From Scylla paramamosain (lineage: Eukaryota > Arthropoda > Malacostraca > Decapoda > Portunidae): a DNA stretch of 64,000 nucleotides. The position numbers were made by a program, and so were the translations under genes. The stretch is taken from contig NC_087181.1 of the NCBI RefSeq assembly GCF_035594125.1, forward strand, positions 7,240,840 to 7,304,839, given 5' to 3'. Under the pieces are notes generated by a model. That model was not told where the DNA came from, made no database searches, and saw only the letters and a program-made list of their open reading frames with translations. Shown here in pieces: positions 25,314-37,507 of the stretch (within the stretch, counting starts at the first letter, position 1; every line of letters begins with the position of its first letter).

Positions 25314-26370
25314 ATCTTCATAGGTACCAAATTGCCAAAATTCTGCCAAAATTTAGAGAATTTATGTGGAAAAAAGAAAATTATCATGAAAGTTAATTAT
25401 AGCTTTTTTTTTTTTATTGTTATGTACCAAAACCCAAAGTGCATGCAAAGCCACCTATATAGGGAAGTTAAACGACTTTACCAGAAACCTGTCTTTTCAG
25501 TGTTTTTCAGCATGTTAGGCACCAGACCGATAAATAATATGAAAATCAGTCAATATGTGAATCCAAAACAAAATTACTGAAAACGTGTCTTTTCAGTGTT
25601 TTTCGTAGAAAAACGCTAAAGCGGATTCAAACCATCCTATATGAAGAAATAGAATAACATTACCAAAAAGATATATTTTGAGTGTTTTTGAGCTTCTTAC
25701 CTACAAAAAATGCAAAAATGAATGTAAAGCACTCTATATTAGGAAACAAAAAGACATTACGAGAAACGTGTATAATGAGTGTTTTATAGTTTTAAAAGAA
25801 CCACAAGGCAATAAACGCAAATACTCGTGTATATAGAGAAATTTTTACATACTAAAATGATGAAATGCATGAATAACACTTTTAATCGATAAACAGAACT
25901 ACCTTACCAAATTGTGTATTTTGAGTGTTTTTTTACATTCTTAGTTACGAAAATGCCAAATTACATGCGAAACTAGCTTCCTGTGGGCAAAAAAATGACA
26001 TTACCAGAAAAGTGTCTTTTGAGTGTATTTGAGCGTGATATGCAACAAAGCACTAAAAAGCAGAACAATCACATTATATGGGAATAAAACCAACTTTTAC
26101 GAAGAACTTGCCTAAATTTAAGTGTTTTTTAAATCCTTATATACGAAAACGCTAAAACGCATGTAAAACACCCTTTTTATTACCAAAAATATGTATTTTT
26201 AGTGTTTTTGATAATGTTACCTATAAAAACGCTTTAATACATGTAAAGAACCCTCTGTATAAGAAAAGGACATAACGAAAATCGTGTATTATGAGTGGTT
26301 TTAAGTTTCTTAAGTACCAAAAAGCTAAAACTTACAAAGAACACTTTATAGAGAGAAATTTTTTTTTGTT
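25314..26370 (+). repeat. HOR unit, 1,057 bp
   Basis: Full order apart from a small M9 deletion near 26,175 and a shortened linker. M3 is the AAAATCAGTCAATATGTGAATCC subtype, as in the units downstream of the other inverted segments. Confidence 0.83.
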
Positions 26371-27083
26371 ATTCATAGGTACCGAGATACCAAAATTCTG
26401 GATAAAATTAAGAGAAATTTTGTAAAAAAATTATTATAAAAAAATAATTTTAGCTTTTTTTTCCGGAGTTATGTACCAAACCCTGAAATTCATGCAAAGC
26501 CACCTATATGGAGAAATTACTCGACTTTACCAGAAACCTGTCTTTTGAGTGTTTTTTTCAGCAATTTCAACAATATTACTGAAAACATGTTTTTTCAGTG
26601 ATTTACGTAGAAAAACGCTAAAACGGATGCAAACCAACCAATATGAAGAAATAGAATAACATTACCAAAATTATATATTTTGATGTGTTTGTTTCCTACA
26701 AAAAAATGCGAAAATGAATGAAACGCACTCTATATTAGGAAAGAAAAGGACATTACGAGAAACATGTATAATGAGTGTTTTATAGTTTCACAAGAGCCAC
26801 AAGGCAAAAATCTCAAAAACTCAAAACACCTTTTATGGACAAACAGAACAACATTACCAAAAACATGTATTTTGAGTGCTTTTGATCATGTTATCTATAA
26901 AAACGCTTAAATACATGAAAAGAACCTTATGTTTTGGAAACGAAAGGACATTACGAGAAATATGTATTATGAGTGTTTTTTAGTTCCTTAAGTACCAAAA
27001 AGCTAAAACCCACAAATAACACTCTTTATTTAGAAAAATAAATAAATGAAAAATGAAAAAAAGGATTTTTATTTTTGTTATTT
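26371..27083 (+). repeat. HOR unit, 713 bp, M6b to M9a deleted
   Basis: Linker, M2, shortened M3 (CAGCAATTTCAACAATATT), M4, M5 and the first half of M6 join the second half of M9 near 26,821 (CTCAAAAACTCAAAACACC). M10 and M11 follow. Confidence 0.82.
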
Positions 27084-28182
27084 TTCTTCATAGGTACTGA
27101 GATGCCAAAATTCTGGGAAAATTCCGGGCTATTATATGATAAAAGAAAATTATCAAAAAGGTTAATTTTATTTTTTTTTTCGGACTAAACCTACCAAACC
27201 CTAAAGTGCATGCAAAGACTTCTATATGAGGAAATTAAACGACCTTAAAAGAAATCTGTCTTTTGAGTGTTTTTCAGAATGTTAGGCACCAAAACGATCA
27301 ATAAATAAGGAACTCACTCTATATGGGAATCCAAAACAAAATTACTTGAAACGTGTCTTCTCAGTGTTTTACGTAGAAAAAAGCTAAAACGGATGCAAGC
27401 CAACCAATATAAAAAATTAGAAAAACATTAACAAAAAGGTATATTTTGAGTGTTTTTGAGCTTGTTACCTACAAAAAACGCGAAAATTGATGCAAAGCAC
27501 TCTATATTAGGAAATAAAAAGACATTGCAAGAAAAGTGTATAATGAGTGTTTTATAGTTCAAAAGAACCAAAAGGCAAAAAACGCAAAAACTTGTGGATA
27601 TGGAGAAGTTTTCTACATACCAAAATGCTGAAACTCATGAATAACTTTTCTAATTGAAAAAGAGAACAACCTTACTAAATGCGTGTATTTTGAGAGCTTA
27701 TCACATTCTTAGTTACCAAAACCCCAAATTGCATGGGAAACCAGCTTTATGTGAGAAAAAAATGACATTACCAGAAAAAAGGATTGTGAGTGGTTTTGAG
27801 CCTGATAAGCAATAAAGCACTAAAAAGCAGGGCAATCACATTACATTTTGAATAAAACCAATTTTTATCAAGAACTTGCCTTCAAATGTTTTTGAGCTCC
27901 TTATATACTAAACCGCTAAAACGCATGCAAAACAAACTTTATGGAGAAACAGAATAAAATTACCAAAAACATGTATTTTGAGTGTTTTTGATCATATTAT
28001 CTATAAAAACGCTTAAATACATACAAAGAACCTTATGTTTGGGAAACAAAAGGACATTACGAGAAACGTATATTATGAGTGTTTTTAAGTTTGTTAAGTA
28101 CCAAAAACCTAAAACCCACTCTTTATTGAGAAAAATAAATAAATAAAATAACAAAAAAATAGGATTTTTTTTCTTGGTATTC
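27084..28182 (+). repeat. HOR unit, 1,099 bp, full order
   Basis: Complete M2 to M11 series. M11 has GTTTGTTAAGTACC, and M8 has TAAGCAATAAAGCAC. Confidence 0.85.
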
Positions 28183-29091
28183 ATCTTCATAGGTACCGAA
28201 ATGCCAAAATTCTGGGAAAATTCAAGGCAATTATACGATAAGAGAATATTATCAAAAAAGTTGATTTTAGCTTTTTTTTTTTGGATTGTTATGTACCAAA
28301 CGCTAAACTGCATGCAAAACCTACTATATAAGGAAATTAAACGACCTTACCAGAAATCTATCTTTTGAGTGTTTTTTCAGCATGTTAGGCACCAAAATGA
28401 TAAATAATAAGGAACTCACTCTATATGGGAATCCACAACAAAATTACTGAAAATGTGTCTTCCCAGTGTTTTACGTAGAAAAACGCTAAAATGGATGCAA
28501 ACCAACTAATATCAAGAAATAGAAAAAAACATTACCAAAAAGGTATATTTTGAGTGTTTTTGAGCTTGTTACCTACAAAAAAAACGCTAAAATTGATACA
28601 AAGCACTCTATATTGGGAAACAAAGGGACATTGCGAGAAAAGTGTATAACGAGTGTATTTTTACCACAAGTGTCTTTTAATTGTTTTTGAACGTGTTAGG
28701 CAATGAAGTACTAAAAAGCAGGCAATCACATTACATGAGAATAAAACCAACTTTTACCAAGAACTTGCCAATATGTGTTTTTGAGCTCCTTACATATCAA
28801 ACCGCTAAAACTCATGGAAAAAAAAACTTTATGGAAAAACAGAATAATATTTCAAAAAACATGTATTTTGAGTGTTTTTGATAATGTTATCTATAAAAAC
28901 GCTTAAATACATGCAAAGAACCTTATGTTTGGAAAACATAAGGACATTACGAGAAACGTTTATTACGAATGTTTTTAATTTCCTTAACTACCAAAAACTA
29001 AAACCCACAAATAAGACTCGTTATTTAGAAAAAAATAAAAAATAAAAATAAATAAATAAAAGGATTTTCTATTTTTCTTTTTTTGTTATTC
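28183..29091 (+). repeat. HOR unit, 909 bp, M6 and M7 deleted
   Basis: After M5, near 28,655-28,670, the sequence joins the end of M7 (ACGAGTGTATTTTTACCAC) and continues with M8 to M11. About 190 bp are absent. Confidence 0.82.
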
Positions 29092-30828
29092 ACCTTCATA
29101 GGCACCGAGATGCCAAAATTCTGGGAAAAATTAGGGTAATTATATGATACGAAAATATTATAAAAAAAAGTTGATATTAGCTTTTTTTTTGGACTGTCAT
29201 GTAACAAACACTAAAGTACATGCAAAGCCTCCCATATGAGGAAATTAAACGACCTTACCAGAAATCTGTGTTTTGAGTGTTTTTCAGCATGTTAGGCACC
29301 AAAATGATCAATAATAAGGAACTCACTCTATATGGGAATTCAAAACAAAATTACTGAAAACGTGTCTTCTCAGTGTTTTACGTAATCGCTAAAACGGATG
29401 CAAACCAACCAATATTAAGAAGTAGAAAAACATTACCAAAAAGGTATATTTTGAGTGTTTTTGAGCTTGTTACCTAAAAAAAAAAAACACGAAAATTGAT
29501 GCAAAGCACTCTCTATTAGAAAACAAAAGGAATTTGCAAGAAAAGTGTATAATGACTTTTTTATAGTTCAAAAGAACCAAAAGGCAAAAAACACAAAAAC
29601 TCGTGTATATTGAGAAGGTTCCTAGATACCAAAATGCTGAAACTCTTGAACAACACTCTTAATTGAGAAAAAAAACAACCTTACTAAATGCGTGTATTTT
29701 GAGTGGTTTTCTCATTCTTAGTTACCAAAACCCAAAATTGCATGCGAAACCACCTTTATGTGAAAAAAAATGACATTACAAGAAAAGTCTCTCTTAAGTG
29801 TTTTTGAGCGTGATAAGCAATAAAGCACTTATAAGCAGGGCAATCATATTACATTGGAATAACACCAATTTACACCAAAAACTTGCCTGTAAGTGTTTTT
29901 GAGCTCCTTCTATACCAAACCCCTAAAACGCATGCAAAACAAACTTTATGGAGAAACAGAATAACATTACCAAAAAAATGTATTTTGAGTGTTTTTGATC
30001 ATGTTATCTATAAAAAAGCTTAAATACATGCAAAAAACCCAAAATGAAGAAACAGAATAACATTACCAAAAAGGCTTATTTTGAGTGTTTTTGTAATTGT
30101 AACCTACAAAAAACGCGAAAATGGATGGAAAGCACTCTATATTGGGAAGCAAAAGGACATTACGGGAAACGTATATAATGAGCGTTTTATAGTTTCACAA
30201 GAACTACAAGGCAAAAAACGCAAAAACTCGTGTATAGGGAGAAAATTCTTACATTCCAAAATGCTGAAACTCTGGAACAACACTCTTAATTGAGAAACAG
30301 AATAATCTTACTAAATGCGTGTATTTTGAGTGCTTTTCACATCCTTAGTTACCAAAACCCCAAATTGCATGCGAAACCAGCTTTATGTGGGAAAAAAATG
30401 ACATTACCAGAAAAATGTCTTTTGAGCGTTTTTGACCGTGTTAGGCAAAAAAAGCACTAAAAAGCAGGGCAATCACATTACATTGGAATAAAACCAATTT
30501 TTAACAAGAACTTACCTTTAAGTGTATTTGAGCTCTTTATATACCAAAACATTAAAATGCATGCAAAATACACTTTATGGTGAAACAGAATAACATTACC
30601 AAAAACATGTATTTTGAGTGTTTTTGATCATGTTACGAATAAAAACGCTTAAATACATGCAAAGAACCATATTTTTAGGAAACGAAAGTACATTACGAGA
30701 AACGTGTATTATGAGTGTTTTTAAGTTCATTAAGTACGAAAAAGCTAAAAGCCACGAATTACACTCTTTATTGAAAAAATAAATAAATAAATAAATAAAA
30801 AAATACGATATTTTTTTCATTCTTATTC
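29092..30828 (+). repeat. Compound HOR unit, M10 joined in register to M4
   Basis: Linker, M2 to M10, then near 30,036 the centre of M10 joins the matching centre of M4 (AAAAAACCCAAAATGAAG), and M5 to M11 are repeated. The join keeps monomer phase, as expected for unequal exchange between homologous monomers. Confidence 0.8.
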
Positions 30829-32739
30829 ATCTTCACAGGTAACGAGGTGGCAAAATTCGGGCAAAGTTCATTAAATTATATGAAAAAAGAACATTATAAA
30901 AAAAGTAAATATAACTTTTTTTTTCGGACTGTTATGAACAAAACCCCTAAAGTGTATGGAAAGCCACCTAAATGGGGAAATTAAACGTCTTTGACAGAAA
31001 ACTGTCTTATGAGTGTTTTTCAGCATGTTAGGAACCAACACGATAAAACCCAAGGAAGTCAATCTATAGGGGAATCCAAAACAAAATTAGTGAAAACGCG
31101 TCTTTTCGGTGTTTTACGTAAAAAAAAACGTTAAAACGGATGCAAACCAACCAAAATGAAGATATAGAATAACATTACCAAAGAGGTATATTTTGAGTGT
31201 TTTTGAAATTGTTACCTACAAAAAACACGAAAATGGATGGAAAGCACCCTATATTGGGAAGCAAAAGGCACCAAAAAGCATTTTAGGCACCAAAACGATA
31301 AATAATATGAGTCACTCTATATGGAAATCCAAAACAAACTTACTGGAAACGTGTCTTTTAAAATATTTACGTAGAAAAACGCTAAAACGGATGCAAACCA
31401 ACGAATATGAAGAAGTAGAATAACATTACCCCAAAAAATATATTTTGTGTGTTCTTGAGCTTGTTACATACAAAAACGCGAAAATGGATGCAAAGCACTC
31501 GATATAAGGAAACAGAAAAGGACATAAGGAGAAACGTGTATAATGAGTGTTTTATAGTTTCACCAGAATCACAAGGTAAAAAAGGCAAAAACTCGACTAT
31601 ATGGAGAAGTTTCTAAGATACCAAAATGCTGAAACTCATGAGTAAACACTCTTAATGAAGAAACAGAACAACCTTACTAAATGCGTGTATTTTGAGGGTT
31701 TTTTTACATTCTTAGTTACCAAAACCCCAAACTCTATGCGAAACTAGCTTTATGTGGGAAAAAAAAATGACATTACCAAAAAAGTGTCTTTGAGTGTTTT
31801 TGAGCGTGTTAGGCAATAAAGCACTAAAAAGCAGGGCAGTCACATTACATGCAAATAAAACCAACTTTATCGAAGAACTTGCCTTTTAGTGTTTTTGACA
31901 CGCATTTAGTAAGGTTGCTCTGTTTCTCAATTAATAGTGATATTCATGAGTTTCAGCATATACACGAGTTTTTGCGTTTTTTGCCTTGTGTTTTTTTTTT
32001 TTTTTTTAACTATAAAACATTCATTATACACTTTTCTCGCAATGTCCCTTTGTTTCCCAATATAGAGTGCTTTGTATCCATTTTCGCGTTTTTTTGTAGG
32101 TAACAAGCTCAATATAAACAGCTCAACTCAGCTTTTTGTAGGTAAGAAGCTCAATATAAATTTTTGGTAATTTTTTTCTGCTTCTTGATATTGGTTGGTT
32201 TGTATCAGTTTTAAGCGTTTTTCTACGTAAAACACTGAGAAGACACGTTTTCAGTAATTTTCTTTTGGATTCCCACATAGAGTGAGTTCCTTATTATTTA
32301 TCGTTTTGGTGCCTAACATGCTGAAAAACACTCAAAAGACAGATTTCTGGTAAGGTCTTTAATTTCCTCATATGGGAGGCTTTGCATGTCTTTTCAATGT
32401 TTTTGAGCGTGTTACGCAATAAAGCACTAAAAGCCAGGGCAATCACATTACATAGGAATAAAACTAAATTTTACCAAGAACTTGTCTTTAAGTGTTTTTG
32501 AGCTCCTTATATACCAAAAACATATATTTTGGGTGTTTTTGATCATGTTACCAATAAAAACGCTTAAATACATGCAAAGAACCCTATATTAGGGAAACGA
32601 AAGGACATTACGAGAAACGTGTATTATGAGTGTTTTTAAGATCATTATTTACCAAAAAGCTAAAAGCCACAAATAACACTCTTTACTGAGAAAAAAAAAA
32701 ATAAATAAAAAAAATACGATATTTTTTTTTTTCTTTTTC
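30829..32739 (+). repeat. Compound HOR unit with M5-to-M3 jump and inverted segment copy 5
   Basis: Same plan as 23,405-25,313, offset about 7.42-7.44 kb. The M5-to-M3 jump is near 31,270, the inverted block is 31,898-32,388, then M8, an M9 that jumps near 32,515 to the M10 boundary, M10 and M11. Confidence 0.82.
31898..32388 (-). repeat. Inverted HOR segment, copy 5
   Basis: Same left junction as copies 2 to 4. It holds a local duplication: GTAGGTAACAAGCTCAATAT near 32,095 recurs as GTAGGTAAGAAGCTCAATAT near 32,140, with a short CTCAACTCAGC filler between. Confidence 0.87.
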
Positions 32740-33839
32740 ATCTTCACAGGTACCGAGATGCCAAAATAACGGCAAAATTCAGGAAATTATGAGTCAATTA
32801 TCAAAAAAGTTAATTTTAGCTTTTTTTTTTTTGGACTGTTATGTACGAAACCCTAAAGTGCATGCAAAGCCACCTATATGGGGAAATTAAACGTTTTTGC
32901 CAGAAAATTGTCTTATGAGTGTTTTTAAGCTTGTTAGGCACCTTAACGGTAAATAGCATGCAAGTCACTCTATATGGGAATCTAAAACAAAATTACTGAA
33001 AACGTGTCTTTTCGGTGTTTTACGTACAAAAACGGATGCAAATAACCAATAAGAAGAAATAAAATAACATTACCAAAAAGGTATATTTTGAGTGTTTTTG
33101 AGCTTCTTACGTACAAAAAACAAGAAAATCAATGCAAAACACTCCCTATTGCGAAAGAAAAGGACATTACGAGAAACGTGTATAATGAGTGTCTTATTAT
33201 TTTTGAGCAAACGAACTTCTGGTTCACAAAAACCACAAGGCAAAAAACGCAAAAACTCGTGTATATGAAGAAGTTTCTTAGATACCAAAATGCTGAAACT
33301 CATGAATAACAATATCAATTGAGAAACAGAACAACCTTACCAAATGCGTGTATTTTGAGTGTTTTTCAGATACTTAACAAAACATCAAACAGCACGCGAA
33401 ACAATGTTGGAAAAAAATGACATTACCAGAAGTGTCTTTTGAGTGTTTTTGAGCGTGTTAGGCAATAAATCACAAAAAAAAAAAAAAATGGCAATCACAT
33501 TACATGGGAGTAAAACCAACTTTTACGAAGAACTTGCCTTGAAGTATTTTTAACCTCCTTACAAACCAAAACGCCAAAACGCATGCAAAAAACTCCTTTA
33601 TGGAAAAGCAGAATAACATTACTAAAAAAATGTGTTTTAAGTGTTTTTGGTCATGTTACCTATAAAAACGCTAAAATACATGCAAAGAACCCTATGCTTG
33701 GGAAACGAAAGGACATTACGAGAAACGTGTATTAGGACCGTTTTTAATTTCCTTAAGTACGAAAACGTTAAAACCCACAAATAACACTCTTTATAGAGAA
33801 AAAAATAAATAAATAAAAAAATAGCTTTTTTTTATATTC
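32740..33839 (+). repeat. HOR unit, 1,100 bp, full order
   Basis: Complete series. M3 reads AAGCTTGTTAGGCACC, and M7 is degenerate near 33,365-33,410 (ACAAAACATCAAACAGCACG). An A-run of about 16 interrupts M8 near 33,474. Confidence 0.84.
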
Positions 33840-34854
33840 ATTTTCTTAGGTACCAAGATGCCAAAATTCTGCCAAAATTAAGGGAATTTATGTGGAAAAA
33901 AGAACATTATCAAAAAAGTTAATTATAGCTGTTTTTCGGATTTTATGTACGAAACTCTAAAGTGCATGCCACCTATATAAGGAAGTTTACCAGAAACCTG
34001 TCTTTTCAGTGTTTTTCAGCATGTTAGGCACCAAAACGATAAATAATATGGAAGTCAGTCAATATGTGAATCCAAAACAAAATTACTGAAAACGTGTCTT
34101 TTCAGTGTTTTACGTAGAAAAATGCTATAACGGATGCAAACCAACAAATATGAAGAAATAGAATAACATTACCAAAAAGTGTTTTTGAGCTATTTACCTA
34201 CAAAAAACGCGTAAATGGATGGAAAGCACTCTATATTGGGAAGGAAAAGGACATTACGAGAAACGTGTATAATGAGTGTTTTATAGTTTCACATGAACCA
34301 CAAGGTAAAAAACGCAAAAACTCGTGTATATAGAGAAGTTTCCTACATACCAAAACGCTAAAACTCATGAATAACACTTTTAATTGAAAAACAAAACTAC
34401 CTTACCAAATGTGTGTATTTTGAGTGTTTTCACATTCTTAGTTACGAAAATTCCAAATTACATGCGAAACTAGCTTTGTGTGGGAAAAAAATGACATTAC
34501 CAGAAAAGTGTCTTTTGAGTGTTTTTGAGCGTTATATGCAACAAAACACTAAAAAGCAGAACATTCACATTACATTGGAATAAAACCAAATTTTACAAAG
34601 AACTTGCCTTTAAGTGTTTTTTAACTCCTTACATACCAAAACGCTAAACGCATGCAAAACAACCTTTATGGAGAAACAGAATAACATTACCAAAAACATG
34701 TATTTTGAGTTTTTTTGATCATGTTACCTATAAAATCGCTTAAAGAACCCTATGTGTCTGAAACGAAAGGACATTATGAAAATCGAGTATTATGGGTATT
34801 TTAAGTTCCTAAAGTACCAAAAATCTAAAACCCACAAATTTTTTTTTGTTACTC
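33840..34854 (+). repeat. HOR unit, 1,015 bp, small deletions
   Basis: Standard order with losses in M2 (near 33,970), the start of M5 (near 34,177), M10 (near 34,745) and the A-rich half of the following linker (near 34,838). Confidence 0.82.
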
Positions 34855-35847
34855 CTCTTCATAGGTACCGAGATGCCAAAATTTTGAGAAAATTCAGTGA
34901 AATTATGTGAAAAAAAAACATAAAAAAAATAATTTTAGCTTTTTCCGGAGTTATGTACGAAAACTGGAAGTGCATGCAAAGCCACGTATATGGGGAAATT
35001 ACACGACTTTACAAGAAACGTTTCTTTGGGTGTTTTCCGGAATTTCAACAATATTACTGAAAACGTGTCTTTTCAGTTTTAGCGTAGAACACTAAAACTG
35101 ATGCAAACCAACCAATATGAAGATATAGAATAACATTACAAAAAAGTTGTGTTTTTGAGCTTGTTACCTACAAAAAATGCAAAAATGAATGCAAAGCAGT
35201 CTATATTGGGAAACAAAAGGATACTCGTATTACATGAAAATTGTATAATGAATGTTTTAATAGTTTTAAAGAACCATAAGGGAAAAAACGCAAAAACTCG
35301 TATATATGGAGAAGTTTCTTAGATACCAAAATGATGAAACTCAGAAACAGAATAATCATAGGAAATTAGTGTATTTTGAGTGTTTTTTTCACATTCTTAG
35401 TGGTCCAACCCCAAATTATATGCGAAACTGTGGAAAAAAAATGAAATTACTAGAAAAGTAACTTTTTAGTGTTTTTCAGCGTGTTAGGCAATAAAGCACT
35501 AAAAAGCAGGGCAATCACATTACATGGGAATATAACCAACTTTTACCAAGAACTTGCCTTTAAGTTTTTTTCAGCTCCTTACCTACCAAAACGCTAAAAC
35601 CCATGCAAAATACCCTTTATGGAAAAACAGAATAACATTATCAAAAACATGTATTTTGAGTGTTTTTCAGCTTGTTACCAATAAAAACGCTTAAATACAT
35701 GCAAAGAACCCTATGTTTGGGAATGAAAGGACATTACGAGGAATGAGTATTATGAGTGTTTATAAGTTCCTTAAGTACCAAAAAGCTAAAACCCACAAAT
35801 AACACTCTTTATAGAGTTTGATTACCTCGGTACCTATGAAGATATTG
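34855..35847 (+). repeat. HOR unit, 993 bp
   Basis: M3 is the short GGAATTTCAACAATATT form, M6 has lost part of its second half near 35,342, and the A-rich linker is replaced by the left arm of a foldback (35,826-35,843). Confidence 0.82.
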
Positions 35848-35865
35848 ATCTTCATAGGTACCGAG
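35826..35865. repeat. Perfect 18-bp palindrome with 4-nt loop in linker landmark
   Basis: Left arm 35,826-35,843 and right arm 35,848-35,865 are exact reverse complements around ATTG. The right arm is the normal landmark (ATCTTCATAGGTACCGAG). The left arm is an extra inverted copy placed where the A-run and T-run of the linker normally sit. Confidence 0.93.
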
Positions 35866-36420
35866 ATGCCAAAATTCTGGCAAAATTCAGGAAAATTACA
35901 TGAAAAAAAGAATATTATGAAAAAGATTAATTTTTGCTTTTTTTTTCGGACTGTTATGTACCAAACCCTAAAGTGTATGCAAAGACATCTATATGGTTAA
36001 ATTAAACGACTTTACAAGAAACCTGTGTTTTTAGTGTTTTTCAGCATGTTAGGCATCAAAACGATAAATAACATGGAAGTCACTCTATATGGGAATCCAA
36101 AACAAAATTACTGAAAACGTGTCTTTTCTGTGTTTTACGTAGAAAAACGCTAAAACGGATGAAAACCAACCAATATGAAGATATAGAGTAACATTACCAA
36201 AAAGGTATATTTTGAGTGTTTTTGATCATGTTACCTATAAAAACGCTTAAATACATGCAAAGAATATTATTTTTAGGAAACAAAAGGACATTACGAGAAA
36301 CGAGTATTATGAGTGTTTTTACGTTCTTTAAGTACCAAAAAGCTTAAACCCACAAAAAAACCTCTTTATAGAGAAAAAATAAATAAAAAAATGAAGAAAT
36401 AGCTTTTTTTTTTGTTATTG
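35848..36420 (+). repeat. HOR unit, 573 bp, M4 joined in register to M10
   Basis: Linker, M2, M3, M4, then M10 (TTTTTGATCATGTTACCTAT) begins exactly at the monomer boundary near 36,210, followed by M11. M5 to M9 are missing as whole monomers. Confidence 0.84.
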
Positions 36421-37507
36421 ATCTTCATAGGTACCGAGATGCCAAAATTCTGGCAAAATTCAGGGAAATTATGTAAAAAAAGAATATCAAAAAAGTTAAT
36501 TTTAGCTTTTATTTTTTCAGACCGTTATGTACCAAACCCTAAAGTGCATGTAGAACCAGCTATATGGAGAAATTAAACAACTTTACCTGAAACCTGTCTT
36601 TTGCCTGTTTTTGAGTATGTTAGCCACCGAAACAATAAATAATATGGAAGTCACTCTGTATGGGAATCCAAAAAAAAAAAATTACTGAAAACGTGTCTTT
36701 TCACTGTTTTACGTAGAAAAACGCTAAAACGAATGCAAATAAACCAATATCATGAAATAGAATAATATTACCAAAAAGGTATTTTTTGTGTTTTTGAGCG
36801 AATATGAATGCAAATCTCTCTATATTGGGAAACAAAAGGACATTACGAGAAAACGTTTATAATGAGTGTTTTATAGTTTCACAAGAACCACAAGTCAAAA
36901 CAAGCAAAAACTCGTGTATATGGAGATGTTTCTTAGATACCAAAATGCTGAAATTCATAAATAACACTCTTAATTGAAAAACAGAACAACCTTACCAAAT
37001 GCGTGTATTTTGAGTGTTTTTCACATTTTTAGTTACCAATACCCGAAATTACATACGAAACTAGCTTTATGTGGGAAATAAATGACATTACCAGAAAAAA
37101 AGTGTCTTTTGAGTGTGGTTGAGCGTGTTAGGCAATAAAGCACAAAAAAGCAGGGCAATTACATTACATGGGAATAAAACCAACATTTACCAAGAACTTG
37201 TCTTTAAGTGTTTTTCAGCTCCTTATGTACCAAAACGCTAAAATGCATGCAAAACACCCTTTATGGAGAACCAAAATAACATTACGAAAAACATGAATTT
37301 TCAGTGTTTTTTATCTGTTACGTATAAAAACGCTTAAATACATGCAAAGAACCCTATCTTTGGGAAACGAAAGGACATTACGAGAAACGTGTATTATGAC
37401 TATTTTTAAGTTCCTTAAGTACCAAAACGTTAAAACCCACAAATAACAGTCATTAAAGAGAAAAAAATAAATAAAAAATAAATAAAAAAAATAACATTTT
37501 TTTTTAT
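36421..37507 (+). repeat. HOR unit, 1,087 bp, full order
   Basis: Complete series with a small deletion in M5 near 36,797. M3 reads GAGTATGTTAGCCACCG. Confidence 0.84.
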
